Shown here piece by piece: positions 1 through 9,104 of a DNA stretch of 64,000 nt. The stretch comes from Eutreptiella sp. 'Long Island Sound 2002' (lineage: Eukaryota > Euglenozoa > Euglenophyceae > Eutreptiales > Eutreptiaceae): positions 30,387,492 to 30,451,491 of the forward strand of contig OZ038401.1 in the NCBI GenBank assembly GCA_964036045.1, read 5' to 3'. Made by a program: the position numbers and the translations under genes. How positions within the stretch are numbered: position 1 is the stretch's first letter; each line of letters starts with the position of its first letter. Under the pieces are notes generated by a model. That model was not told the DNA's origin, made no database searches, and worked only from the letters and a program-made list of their open reading frames with translations.

Positions 1-1270
1 TTCTCGAAGCACAACAGGCAATTGTGGGTGAATTGAATTGGGAGAGAGGCCACGACACTAGCACCGGGAACGAGCATGAGCAATCGACACAGGATTTGCC
101 CCCCCCCCCTCCCTCCTACACCTTCGCTTAGCTCACCTCAATTGGATCTCACCCCCTCCTCCCTCCCACAGCAAAGCTACCCTGTTCGGCGTCGTGCCCC
201 CCTTCTCTTTCTTTCCCCGCAGTGCCTCTCGAGTATTTGCTGTTGTCCTCGAGTACCAATTGTTTCTTCAGAATCACGCTTCCACTCTTTTCTGGGCATG
301 GGCCCATGCATCAAACGGTGCGTGCATGGGGCGGGGGCTCTTGGATCCTAGTTCACTGCGCCGCAAAGTGGTCCATCCCCATCCCACTGATGACAGCCTG
401 CGGATGCAAGTTCACTACAAACCCGCACCCCCCCCCCCCCCCTTGCACAATGAAGGCAAAATGTCGCTGGGGTAACCCCGAAGACAAGGCTCGGAAGATA
501 CTCAGCCTACGATACTCTCACAGCACGGTTCTGTCTTTTGTTCTTGCCTCAAACTTTCACGTGGAGAAAGAGTCCAGCGAGGTACCGACGGTGCACACTG
601 CATGGATGGTGCGACACGGCCCTACTTCGTAGATTTCGTCGGCTGCTGACATGACCCTGTCATTCTGTAACACACCGAGATAACAGTGAAACCAGGAGCC
701 ATATTGGGCAAGTTACGAGTGGAAGTGGCCTGAGGCGGCGCCTGTGTGCGTTGGTCCACTGTGCGACTATTGGCGAGCTCCGGGGGATCTTTGCGGAGCA
801 CAGCTTAACCCTGACCCGCAGCAGCATATCGGCAAGAGCCCCGGAGAGTCTGCAGACCAGAACCCTTTGTGAACAACAGCAACGATTAACCTCTGGGGCT
901 GGGCACACTGTGCTGTGCACCCATTGCATGTAAACTCACTCTGCTCATTTTGCCCCTGTCGCTGCTGGGTCTGCTGCCACACATCGCGTGTCCGAGAGGG
1001 TTCTTCAGGAGGTGCGAAGATTACTCTCCTGGGCGAGATGGGGTGTGAGATATGCCTGTTGTGCGATGCGAGCACGGTGCGCGTGCAATGCACAGTTGTG
1101 GAAGAGGGTTTCTGGCCCACCCCCACGAGAACCACCTCTTCGGTTCAAGGTGTGGAAAGTGCAGATGGCCGGGGAGGTACTGCTGTTAACTTGAGCATCT
1201 TTTGACCCCGCCCCATGGCTAACCCGTGTTTTGAAGGGAGACCACAGCAGACTTGGCGGATGCAATTGGT
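1..1270. other. Left flank with no supported gene
   Basis: No convincing gene is seen. Short overlapping frames occur on both strands, but none has a recognisable domain or a clear start. The stretch holds a poly-C run (about 428-442) and a CxxC-containing frame near 1039-1090 that is too short to interpret. It is probably intergenic or intronic. Confidence 0.4.
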
Positions 1271-1273
1271 ATA

Positions 1274-1925
1274 TGCCTTCCCCCCACCCCGTGTCCATCC
1301 CCCCCCCATGTCCATCCCCCCCCCAGGGGGGGAACCGTCACCGGCTAGTTCCAATTTTTTTTTTGCAACAGTGTCATATTGCACAGGATTGCATAATTAT
1401 GAGAGCTCATTGCGCTTTGTTCGTTCCACAAAGGAGCCTGTGCTGGCTGTTGTGATCATGGAGGCACCAACAGTTGCCAAACCCCCACCCAAACCTGCAC
1501 CCAAACTTGGAAAGCAGCCTGCAGTGAAGCCTGCTGCAGGCAGTTCGTCCATCCCTGTGGCTGAAGCATGTGCAACTGTTCAAGACTATGTGGGACCGGA
1601 AAAAGAAGTTTTACACTGTCCCTGTTCAGCAGTAGGGGCATGCAGCAAACTGATGGACTGATGCATTGTATTGAGAATTTTGCTTGTTTGCATCATTTGC
1701 ATGGCACCATTCGATCTCTGTATGTCAGCCTGTATTCTGGAGCATTGGGTGACGTACAGCAAGCAACTGATCGGTCATAAATTCTGCGTAGTATGCGGTG
1801 GTAATTTGTTCGTTGGCGATGGTGTCTATCCCCCCGGGGGGGCTGAACCGTCACTTGGCAACGGTTTCCCCCGGGATGGAGGGGAACCGTCGTCCCTGGG
1901 GGGGATGGACATGGGGGGGGGGGGG
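1274..1925 (+). mobile_element. C-rich terminal-inverted-repeat element carrying a degenerate ORF
   Basis: The left end has C-runs broken by GTGTCCAT and ATGTCCAT (about 1280-1326) and the right end has the complement (GGATGGACAT followed by a G-run, 1903-1925). A TA dinucleotide lies outside each end (1272-1273 and 1926-1927), so a TA-duplicating Tc1/mariner/pogo-type element is possible. The interior has a second hairpin (GAACCGT at about 1849, ACGGTTTC at about 1861). The inside is homologous to the element at 7262-7742: both keep the string GTGTCATATTGCA or a close variant, a RSTKEPVLAVV peptide and a VTYSKQL.GH..C.VC peptide. It is probably non-autonomous. The exact left end is uncertain because TGTCCAT occurs twice. 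Confidence 0.55.
1399..1661 (+). pseudogene. Degenerate RSTKEPVLAVV / PKP-rich module
   Basis: This frame reads through a RSTKEPVLAVV segment into a Pro/Lys-rich stretch (AKPPPKPAPKLGKQPAVKP) and stops at 1659-1661. The same order, a Y/F-V-R-S-T core followed by PKP-rich sequence, occurs in the 108-aa ORF at 21121-21447 and in the decayed copy at 16043-16440. Near the end a different frame gives WDRKKKFYTVPV, matching the K-G-K-x-F/Y terminus of those relatives, so a frameshift is likely. I do not recognise the protein family. It lies inside the TIR element, which suggests a decayed transposon protein. Confidence 0.45.
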
Positions 1926-2060
1926 TACTTTTTTTTCTGTTTTGCGGAGATTGGGTGATTGGGCAACCTGAGCACAGAAAATGTATGGACGTGTGTGCAT
2001 ATGAGTTGCTGGCTTGGCTAGGAGGGATGTTGCTCTGTGCTCTGCACAGGTTTGAAGAGT

Positions 2061-2095
2061 AGGACAGGACAGGACAGGACAGGACAGGACAGGAC
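2061..2095. repeat. AGGAC pentanucleotide microsatellite
   Basis: Seven consecutive copies of AGGAC, followed by a short ATGGC/ATGGC echo at 2096-2104. Confidence 0.95.
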
Positions 2096-2104
2096 ATGGC
2101 ATGG

Positions 2105-2559
2105 CAAGGAGGGGCACATATGTGTATGAAGGGCTGGCAGGTGCTGTGCCATAGGGGCGCCGATCTCCACATGGGCAACGGCAGGCCCCTAGGCTCGGGG
2201 CTGATACCTACCTACCATGGTGTACAGTGATGGTACCGCCCCCCTCCCTGAGGGGAAGGGTGATCACCGCCCATCTGTATCCTCAAGGGGTGGGGGGTGG
2301 ACCATTGTGGATAGGTGCATAGATGACACGGAAGGGGATGATGGGATGGGATGGGAGTGTGTCCAACAATAGTCTTGACTGTTCCTGAAGCCCCTTTCCC
2401 GAAGGTACTATGGCAAACCTACAAGGTTGTCTTGGGCTCCCCTGCGATGGACCCAAGGCTTCAAGGCCACCGCAGACTTTGGGCGACCTAGGTGGAGGGA
2501 AGCAAATTTAGGGTAAATAGCAATATTCTTGCCAATCCAAGGAATATCATGCACCCACA
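2105..2559. other. Left flank, no gene seen
   Basis: Nothing convincing is seen apart from short GGGATGGGAT-type purine repeats near 2335-2360. It is probably intergenic or intronic. Confidence 0.4.
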
Positions 2560-2814
2560 ATGTTAGAAATCGTTTTTAGTGAGCAGAGCGAGCTATTAAC
2601 AGTTTTGCTCAAGTACAAGGGGTCCATGTATGCATGTCTTAGTCTTTCGTACCCTGATGGCCCCAATTTTGCCCCACAAACTGTGCGCTACACGCACGTT
2701 GTGACTGCCTTGTGCTCACTATGCGCACGCCATGCACAAAATCCCCCATTGAATACCAGAGTGTGCTCGTTACCTTGGTTTGAAAGCGATGCTTGGGGCT
2801 TATCATCTTTATAA
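2560..2814 (+). CDS. Small ORF of unknown function (84 aa)
   Basis: An ATG-started frame of 84 codons with no recognised domain. The middle (residues about 20-50, including SLSYPDGPNF) has a plausible coding composition, and two CxxC/CxxxC pairs follow. There is no upstream promoter or downstream poly(A) signal to support it, and it may be one exon of a longer gene or chance. It is listed because it is the longest ATG-initiated frame in this part of the flank. Confidence 0.2.
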   Translation: MLEIVFSEQSELLTVLLKYKGSMYACLSLSYPDGPNFAPQTVRYTHVVTALCSLCARHAQNPPLNTRVCSLPWFESDAWGLSSL

Positions 2815-3000
2815 ACCTTGTTGCATTGGCAACTGCTAGAACGTTGGTTGCGCCTTGGAGAGCCCTAGCTGCCCAACCCTTGCTTGCCCTTGCTTGACTC
2901 AACCCATCCTTAGCCTTGACCTGGGGAGTGTTGGTGCGCGGGCGCACGCCGGGCATCTTTTTGGGCCGATTCCCCACCCATGACCATTTTTTGCTCCCTC

Positions 3001-3031
3001 CTTATTTTGCCTCACTCCATTTTGCCTCACT
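3001..3031. repeat. Short direct repeat
   Basis: ATTTTGCCTCACTCC occurs twice back to back, giving a two-copy tandem of about 15 bp just upstream of the first Cys-rich exon fragment. Confidence 0.8.
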
Positions 3032-3154
3032 CCGTATCCACACCAAACAATCCACAAATTTTGTAGCCCCTTGAGTTGGGGAGATGGACTCGTCATCCAG
3101 CATGGCAGCCCTGATCAATTGCACCATTCCATGCGTGTTTTGTTGCATTTCACG

Positions 3155-3397
3155 CAATTCTGCATTCGGAGGCAGGTCCGTCTCCCGCCTTATGGACCAT
3201 GGGACCATGTCTTGCCTCATGGTTGGACTGATAAAAGCAAGTCAGCTGCCACGCAAGATGAGAGAGAGGATGAGGCAAAGGTTTGTGCTTTGTGTTGTCA
3301 CCAGCGCTCCACTATCACAGCTTGTGGTGAGCGCAAGGAGCATAATTGTGCTGAATGTACGGACGCCCACACTTGTGGGGACAGGACTGTTTGTTAG
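3155..3397 (+). pseudogene. Cys-rich exon fragment, copy A
   Basis: The frame starts with QFCIRRQVRLPPYGPW and ends in a Cys cluster (VCALCC ... CGERKEHNCAEC ... C) before a stop at 3395-3397. Copy B at 4399-4650 aligns along its whole length (QFLIRRQVRYPPYGPW; VCALGC ... CEKCQLQYCTYC ... C), so the frame is real protein sequence rather than chance. The C-x3-C ... C-x2-C-like spacing suggests a small zinc-binding domain, and Cys-rich C-termini of this kind occur in piggyBac-type transposases. I cannot show that it belongs to that family. No start codon is near and it is probably a terminal exon. Copy A has lost one of the Cys present in B. Confidence 0.45.
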
Positions 3398-3640
3398 GCA
3401 CATGAGAAGTGACATGCATGGATGTTGAATTTCAGCTATTTCATCTTATGCAACGTGCTTTGTAGGGAAGGTTTGGGGCCCACTCTGGTCTACTTGGGGG
3501 CCTTCTTTCGGGAAGGGTAAATATGGGGTTAAAGTCGGGATTGTTAATAGAAAAGGAGCACCCCGGGTGCGCGCCAGGCAAACACTCCCCCCTAGCTTTC
3601 AATCCGATCCCCGTCATACCTCCCAAACTAAGTGATCAAG

Positions 3641-3675
3641 TACCCCCCGTGTCCAGCCCCCCCCCCCTTGTCTAG
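3641..3675 (+). mobile_element. Solitary C-rich transposon end
   Basis: TA is followed by a C-run, GTGTCCAG, another long C-run and TTGTCTAG. This matches the ends of the elements at 1274 and 7742 (C-run, TGTCCA, C-run). No matching inverted partner was found within about 1 kb, so it may be a truncated or solo end. Confidence 0.35.
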
Positions 3676-4033
3676 CCAGCCCAGCCGCCCGTATACTATC
3701 TGCACTTGATTTACAACCTTTTGAGTCACCCAGCCACTTGGCCCCACTAGGGGAGGTTACCCCCCCTCATTCGGACAGCAATGATTACGGGGGCGCCCTT
3801 GGCGCAGTGCACGCGCAGTGCAACTATTTGGGCGTCTGGCCGTACTAGAGACCCATACTTTGAGATACTAGGGGCCCCTAGGGGCATCACGGTGACCCCT
3901 AGCGGAGGTTTTGACTTCTGATTTTGTCCCCCTTTGTTTGGGGATCCCCGAGAATGCAGGGGTGACGTAGCATTTCCGCCCTCTTTTGGGCCCCAACCTT
4001 CCGGTGCTATTGAGGAAACCGGGACAATCTCTG

Positions 4034-4130
4034 AATCCACGCTTTGTTGCGTGGCCCCTCGAGTTGGGGTTAGGGACTCACAATCCACGCTTTGTTGCGT
4101 GGCCCCTCGAGTTGGGGTCAGGGACCCACC
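4034..4130. repeat. Two-copy 48-bp tandem repeat
   Basis: The segment beginning AATCCACGCTTTGTTGCGTG occurs at 4034 and again at 4082, about 48 bp apart, with only a few mismatches. The frame from 3986 repeats the peptide PRFVAWPLELGLGTHN, but this follows from the DNA repeat and does not prove coding. Confidence 0.9.
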
Positions 4131-4139
4131 CCTTTAGAA

Positions 4140-4269
4140 CGTACTGTTTTTTTGCGCCGCTTCCGGACAACACACATCAATTTTTGGCGCAAGGTGCACC
4201 CAAAGTATCCGGACGAACCGGTCACGGGTGTTCCAAAGGTGATTGAGCAAATCTTGCGGTTTAGCAAAG
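4140..4269 (+). pseudogene. Possible exon upstream of Cys-rich copy B
   Basis: The frame reads THINFWRKVHPKYPDEP ... VIEQILRFSK and meets a good 5' splice consensus (AAAG|GTAAGC, intron start at 4270). A 3' splice signal (TTTGCAG) ends at 4398, immediately before copy B, so a 129-bp intron is conceivable. The phases do not join the two open frames directly: the upstream exon ends one base into a codon and copy B starts in phase 0. Either the pairing is wrong or the gene is broken. Confidence 0.3.
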
Positions 4270-4398
4270 GTAAGCACTTACCAAAGGATGAGGAAAGTGT
4301 GATTGTAGAGGATGGGATGGATCGCCAACAATTCCAATAGGGTGGCAGTGAAGCCCCAACATTGCAATCTGTACGTGTGTGTACTCTTGCATTTGCAG

Positions 4399-4650
4399 CA
4401 ATTTTTGATTCGAAGACAAGTACGGTACCCTCCATATGGTCCATGGGAACATGTACCCGCACATGTATGGACCGCACCTACACAGGAGGACAATGATGAT
4501 GAGGATGTTGTGGGTGACGATGGGGATGTATGTGCCCTTGGTTGCACCAAGTCTGACCCTGAGAAGATGTCCATGTGTGAAAAGTGTCAGTTGCAATATT
4601 GTACATATTGCATTGACACTAATACATGTGACAATGTCACGGTGCTTTAA
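4399..4650 (+). pseudogene. Cys-rich exon fragment, copy B
   Basis: This is the paralogue of the fragment at 3155-3397. It begins right after a TTTGCAG acceptor with QFLIRRQVRYPPYGPW, continues through an acidic linker (EDNDDEDVVGDDGD) and ends in a Cys cluster with spacing C-x3-C-x10-C-x2-C-x4-C-x2-C-x5-C before the stop at 4648-4650. The spacing suggests a zinc-binding module of RING- or zinc-ribbon-like type, possibly a transposase C-terminus. Copy B keeps more of the Cys residues than copy A. Two tandem terminal exons of the same gene family in 1.3 kb fit the transposon-fragment character of the flank. Confidence 0.45.
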
Positions 4651-4940
4651 TTCAGCAACTGTGTCATGCTGTGCACAGAAATTGCCCATCCTAATTTTGT
4701 ACTTCTTGGACAATTGAACAGACAAAAGGACATGTGTCGTTGAGAGTGGGCATGCGACCATCGCTGTTCATGGCTTTCCACATTTTGCATGATGTCTTAT
4801 GTGGAGGGAAGGTAGCTTGCATTTGTCTTCAACCGCGGTAGTTCGGGTGACCTGAATTTAGGGGCCTTTGGGAGAGGTGGGCCTGGGTTCTCTTCGGGGG
4901 GAACCTAGTGTAAAAGTAGCGCACAGTGCGCGCGCAGTGC
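4651..4940. other. Left flank before the array, no gene seen
   Basis: Nothing is supported here. A GCACAGTGCGCGCGCAGTGC-like palindrome-rich string near 4920-4940 resembles one at about 3812-3832. Confidence 0.35.
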
Positions 4941-4946
4941 AAGGCC

Positions 4947-5141
4947 CCCCCCTACTCCTCTGGCAATGATTCCGGCCAGAGCACTGTTTCTTACGCATCC
5001 TCAGTCAGCACTGAAGTCCATCCCCAGAAAAAGACCCAGGCTAAGACACTAAGTGTATATCGCCAACACTACAGCCCGTTGCAAACACACTCAGAACGCA
5101 CTAGGACAGCCATGGCAACCAAGAGCCAAAGGAGTGCTTGA
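4947..5141 (+). pseudogene. Ser-rich exon fragment crossing the left array junction
   Basis: An open frame (SSGNDSGQSTVSYASSVSTE, then PQKKTQAKT and QRSA-stop) passes without interruption from unique DNA into the first bases of the array at 5086. In internal unit starts (for example 6993) the same array bases are preceded by unrelated sequence and the upstream half is missing. The left border of U0 is therefore probably the ancestral arrangement, and later units start inside this exon. The function is unknown. The composition is Ser/Thr/Lys-rich and probably disordered. Confidence 0.4.
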
Positions 5142-5354
5142 TGACGGTGACCGAGACTGGCAGGACAGACAGTAGATAGTATGCAGGCGACTCCCGCCGA
5201 CCTATAGCTGTATCTTCAGGTTGTACATCCGAGTTTGACTGTAGATATGTATGCCTTTATGAGAGATGAATACTCAGTATTCCATCTGGATATGTTCATA
5301 GCATATCCCAATCGACCACAAGAACTGATGCAGTGTGAATGATGATTGCGCCTA

Positions 5355-5605
5355 TCCCCCCCCCCCCCAGTAGGGGAGCATCGCTTTCTAGTTCCTGCAA
5401 AAAACGTGTCGCTGTCATATTGCATAGAGCTGCGCAACTGAGAGACCTTGTTGTCAGAGCTCATCTGCACCTCCTTTGTTCTGACCCATTGCCCTCCCCA
5501 GACCTTTGAAAATGTTCCCTGAAGGCGCTGTTGTGCGCTATGTCCATTCCACAAAGGAGCCTGTGCTGGCTGTTGTGCAAGGCCCTTCTCCCCATGGTCA
5601 CATAT
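5355..5605 (+). mobile_element. Truncated inverted-repeat element in U0
   Basis: This is the left half of the element seen whole at 7262-7742. It is cut inside the MFPEGAVV ORF by the U0 deletion, and its right G-rich end is absent. Confidence 0.6.
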
Positions 5606-6747
5606 CAGTGGTACATGAACGATGAGTTTGTGCCTGCCCGAGTTTTGGGTACACCTACACAAGGTTTCGGGGGTTGAGGCATGGTTGAGACCCAAGCCTG
5701 TCCCTCAGCCAGCCCCGAAGCCAGCCCCCCAGGCAACCTTCAAAGGGAAGCATGTCTAGCACATCAAGATGGGGCACAAGATGGGCAAGAGGTTCGATTC
5801 GGTCCCAATCAATCAGTGCCCACCTCTGACGTGGTTTTACTTGGATCCATGCAATCCTCAACAGGGGCAGGCAAAGCAAAAGGTGACACAAAGAAAATGA
5901 CATGGATTCATGCAATGTGGCAAAAGAATTCTCTGTAGGAAAAAACACCGTGCCAAAATAGATTGCCTAACAAAGTACACAACCAGCAAGGGCAGTCCTG
6001 CACATGTGGGGCTGCAAACGGCAGCGGATCTGCCAAAAGCAATATGGTTCAGCAGGTTGAAAAGGCCTGGAATCTCACAAAACCCCATTTGACAGTTGCT
6101 TTTGCTACCGAATTTCAGAGACAGATAGATTTGTAACAACAGACAGTGTGCGTAAAGCTTCATGGATGCCAGCATCACCTGCTGGGGGAGTATTTTGTTG
6201 CTGGGGCAGGATGGAGGTCCAAGCTTTTGTTTTTCTGTGTGAAACCTTATTTTTTTTAGCACTTTTGTTATTTTTAGCATAAAAAGAAAAGACCCCGCGC
6301 TAAAAAAAATTCCCTGCTAAATTTTTTTTTCACGATCATCATGTATTTCTGAAAAACTTGCACAGGGGGTTTACAAGGAGTGCTACTGCATTGTGCCACC
6401 CACCTGCCCCTGCATTGCTGCAGTGTTTGACAGCCATTGTGATCACCTCTTGTGAGCTTTGCATCCCAACACGTCCGTTCCTGCATTGTATGCTCATTTT
6501 CTGCAGCTTGTAGTCTGCCCATTCAGTCAATCAGTCCCAAGTTCCAGATTCCTTGCTCACATCTTGCTCAGAGGCACTATTCAGTGCACAAAGCCGAGTG
6601 GTTCTGCCTGGGAGAGGTTGTTTCAGGCACTACTCAGTGAGTGCACAATTTAGCCCATAACTTCATGCTCCTGTTCTTTTGGTTTTGGTTTCGGTTTTCT
6701 AGATGGCCATCTGAAAAATAAGATTCTGATTTTTTTGCAATGCTGGT

Positions 6748-6945
6748 GTGTATTGGCTAGCTGAAGCTCCAAACGAGGATTTGGTTGTTAAATATCCATC
6801 AGGAGACAAAGTTGGCAAGATTGCCACAAACGTCCACCGCAGCTGTGTCTGTCAAAAAGGGGTGGACGAAACCATATTCAGTGGTAGAACATGGAATGAA
6901 ATGACAAGGAAAAGGAAAAGCGGGGCCATGAGCAACAGATACTGA
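6748..6945 (+). pseudogene. Lys/Arg-rich coding fragment (65 codons), U0 copy
   Basis: The frame reads APNEDLVVKYPSGDKVGKIA ... TRKRKSGAMSNRY and then stops. It has a coding-like composition with a basic tail but no ATG at its head. A splice-acceptor-like TTTTCTAG lies upstream near 6701. The same frame is kept at 17289-17486, 36648-36845, 47045-47242 and 57440-57637, with one Gly to Arg change in U5. U2 keeps only the tail after its N gap. The family is not recognised. It is probably a terminal exon of the decayed gene whose other parts lie just upstream. Confidence 0.3.
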
Positions 6946-7261
6946 GCTCGCATATACCCCCTTGACACAGGCATATGGTCATAGCCACGACTCACACTCA
7001 GAACGCACTAGGACAGCCATGGCAACCAAGAGCCAAAGGAGTGCTTGATGACGGTGACCGAGACTGGCAGGACAGACAGTAGATAGTATGCAGGCGACTC
7101 CCGCCGACCTATAGCTGTATCTTCAGGTTGTACATCCGAGTTTGACTGTAGATATGTATGCCTTTATGAGAGATGAATACTCAGTATTCCATCTGGATAT
7201 GTTCATAGCATATCCCAATCGACCACAAGAACTGATGCAGTGTGAATGATGATTGCGCCTA

Positions 7262-7742
7262 TCCCCCCCCCCCCCCCAGTAGGGGAGCATCGCTTTCTAG
7301 TTCCTGCAAAAAACGTGTCGCTGTCATATTGCATAGAGCTGCGCAACTGAGAGACCTTGTTGTCAGAGCTCATCTGCACCTCCTTTGTTCTGACCCATTG
7401 CCCTCCCCAGACCTTTGAAAATGTTCCCTGAAGGCGCTGTTGTGCGCTATGTCCATTCCACAAAGGAGCCTGTGCTGGCTGTTGTGCAAGGCCCTTCTCC
7501 CCATGGTGATCAGTATAGACCCATCGTCTACAAACGTGGTGCCACTGAAGTTGTGCATGTCAGCGTGTATCACAGATCCTTGGGTGACCTACAGCAAGCA
7601 ACTGACTGGCCATGAATTGTGCATGGTATGCGCTGGTAAGTGGCTGGTCGGCAGTGGTGACGGTCGCCCCCACTGGGGTGGGGGGGACCGTCGCCGCTGG
7701 GGGCGGGGGGGGGGGGGGGGGCTGGACAAGGGGGGGGGACTG
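7262..7742 (+). mobile_element. C/G-rich inverted-repeat element with MFPEGAVV ORF, U1
   Basis: A C-run begins just after TA (7260-7261). A G-rich end (GGACAAGGGGGGGGG) stops just before ACTG and TA (7743-7744). Inside the right end is a strong hairpin, GACGGTCGCCCCCA pairing with TGGGGGGGACCGTC (about 7658-7694), followed by a run of about 18 G. The interior and ends are homologous to the element at 1274-1925, so this is a family. The two outer ends match each other only loosely, and the exact borders are uncertain. Confidence 0.5.
7421..7615 (+). pseudogene. MFPEGAVV ORF (64 aa), transposon-borne module, U1
   Basis: An ATG-started 64-aa frame: MFPEGAVVRYVHSTKEPVLA ..., then GDQYRPIVYKRGATEVVH, then DLQQATDWP-stop. 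The core Y-V/I-x-S-T-x-E-x-x-x-A is shared with the 108-aa ORF (AVTYIRSTSEQAPASI) and with the fragment at 1399-1661. Near the 3' end the other forward frame gives VTYSKQLTGHELCMVCAG followed by GTAAGT, a good splice donor, so the true reading may change frame or be spliced. A small beta-rich domain is possible. The function is unknown. A CCTCCCCAG acceptor-like site lies 12 bases before the ATG. Confidence 0.4.
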
Positions 7743-7744
7743 TA

Positions 7745-8069
7745 TTCATGTTGAGCATAAGTTTCAGCATCTATCTGTGCTTGGGATTCCTTTGAGTTGT
7801 TGGATTTGGGTGGCATTTTCGGGGACACCTAGTTCCCCAACATATCACAGTCATCTGGGGTGCCTTAAGCACAGTGTTTGTGGAGTACAACTATTATCCC
7901 AATAACACCCCGCACCCATTGGGGGAGGGCCTGATGAGCTGCACACTCACTCGGAGATTTAGCCGTCTGGCATGACCAAGCACCCGTAATTTAGCCTGTA
8001 GCCACTTCTGATTGCGTTTGTTGAACCTTCCTGTGCTATGGAGGTATTATTTGAACACCCACACATGTT
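7745..8069 (+). other. Decayed coding fragment, unknown
   Basis: One forward frame from about 7845 reads ITVIWGALSTVFVEYNYYPN then HPLGEGLMSCTLTRRF and stops near 7973. It looks like real protein sequence but has no start codon and no family I recognise. Copies are the same in all full units. Confidence 0.25.
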
Positions 8070-8229
8070 GTGGGGATGATTGGCGGCACAAGCAGCAGAG
8101 TAATTGATTGTACTACGCTCTTGATTGTGCAAGGTTTGTGGGAGGGAGTGGTGTTCATGCAATCACAGTACAGTATTGTCGAAAACGGCAGCCAAGCGGC
8201 CAAAAATAATTTCAAGGCTTGCGTAATTT

Positions 8230-8667
8230 TTGCAGCTCAAGTGCAAGTTTCGGGGGCGGGGCCACTGTGTGTTCTTTCTTTCTGCATCCTCCAAGCGCAT
8301 TTCAATGGCAATGGGTTGGGTGGTGGGAGTGGGGATCTATAGCCCGCCACACGAGGAATGTCTGGAAATCAGGTTGGTGGTGATTGTACTTAGTAAGTAT
8401 GCCCAGTTTCAACATGCAGCAGAACTTTTTTCATTGGTGCAAGCGCTCCAATCATGGGGACCGGGAAAGCTGCGATTCATTTTGCAATCGGATTATGTCA
8501 TGCCATGGGGGGGTGACATGCAACAGCGGAAACAGCAGCAGTGGCTGACACCGAAGGGGCCGCTGTCAAATGTGGACCTTTGGATGCAGCTACTGGTGCC
8601 CCTGAAGTGGGACAGCTCCGAGTTGCATGCAGATGACAGGGTATTGGTAGAGGAAATATGGGAGTAG
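8230..8667 (+). CDS. Conserved 145-codon frame of unknown function, U1
   Basis: The frame runs for 145 codons and ends at 8665-8667. Its head (LKCKFRGRG) follows a TTTTTGCAG acceptor-like signal at 8227-8235, and there is no ATG at that point. The first ATGs are near residue 26, and U1 alone has an extra ATG there. The better half is residues about 45-145: LVVIVLSKYAQFQHAAELFS, a hydrophobic/aromatic stretch, then QQRKQQQWLTPKGPL and an acidic end (HADDRVLVEEIWE). No domain is recognised. The frame is open in all five long units, but those units are nearly identical, so this is weak evidence for function. It may be a terminal exon of a decayed gene. Confidence 0.35.
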   Translation: MQLKCKFRGRGHCVFFLSASSKRISMAMGWVVGVGIYSPPHEECLEIRLVVIVLSKYAQFQHAAELFSLVQALQSWGPGKLRFILQSDYVMPWGGDMQQRKQQQWLTPKGPLSNVDLWMQLLVPLKWDSSELHADDRVLVEEIWE

Positions 8668-8863
8668 CTGGGACTGACGGAGCCACAAGAGGCAGCGGAA
8701 GGGAGTGCCAGTGACCGGGGGATAGTTGGGGGTCAACAGATCATGGACTGTATGGATCCGTCATAGCAGGGTATGAGGTAGAGGTAGGATAGAGCAACAA
8801 GAACCTGACAACAAAGTGTGAACGTGGACGCGAAAGGGAGCCTTGGGACACAAGAGAGGTGCA

Positions 8864-8934
8864 TGAAACGTGGCATAGTGGTAGCATACCTGGGCCCATG
8901 CTTGTGGGTCCCGGGTTTGAATCCCGGCGTGTGC
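8864..8934 (+). repeat. tRNA-like SINE head with Pol III boxes, U1
   Basis: An A-box-like TGGCATAGTGG (8871-8881) and a B-box GGTTTGAATCC (8914-8924) are spaced as in a tRNA. CCGGG/CCCGG forms a T-arm stem. A T6 run (8935-8940) could end Pol III transcription. The D and anticodon stems do not fold and only about four acceptor pairs form, so this is a tRNA-derived SINE head rather than a working tRNA. The 14-mer TGATCAATGTAGAT downstream (8948-8961) recurs after the second element at 9180-9193. Confidence 0.5.
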
Positions 8935-9104
8935 TTTTTTGTTTGCGTGATCAATGTAGATGGCCGGTAGGAGAGTACCCGGTGGTACACAGGGGAGACA
9001 CAGGGAGGGATACAGTGTGGTTTGTGTAGCGGTTACACTGCAACACCGTGATGGTAGTGGCAGTTGATTTAGTGACCGTTGCTTCACTGTGAATGACCCA
9101 TCGT

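Larger units (their letters stand above)
5086..6992 (+). repeat. Tandem array unit U0 (internally deleted)
   Basis: The first about 520 bp (5086-5605) match the start of unit U1 (6993-7507). The sequence then jumps to the end of the unit: 5606 onward matches U1 from about 16079 to 17533. About 8.6 kb, including the LRR gene, is therefore missing. The junction shares GGT between both parents. A second, smaller deletion of about 70 bp lies at about 5676-5690. Confidence 0.93.

Noticed and set aside
767-1135. 122-codon minus-strand frame in the left flank
   Set aside because: No domain, competing frames on the other strand, and no supporting splice or poly(A) signals.
8864-8934. Functional tRNA gene
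   Set aside because: A and B boxes and a T-arm are present, but the D and anticodon stems do not pair and only about four acceptor pairs form.
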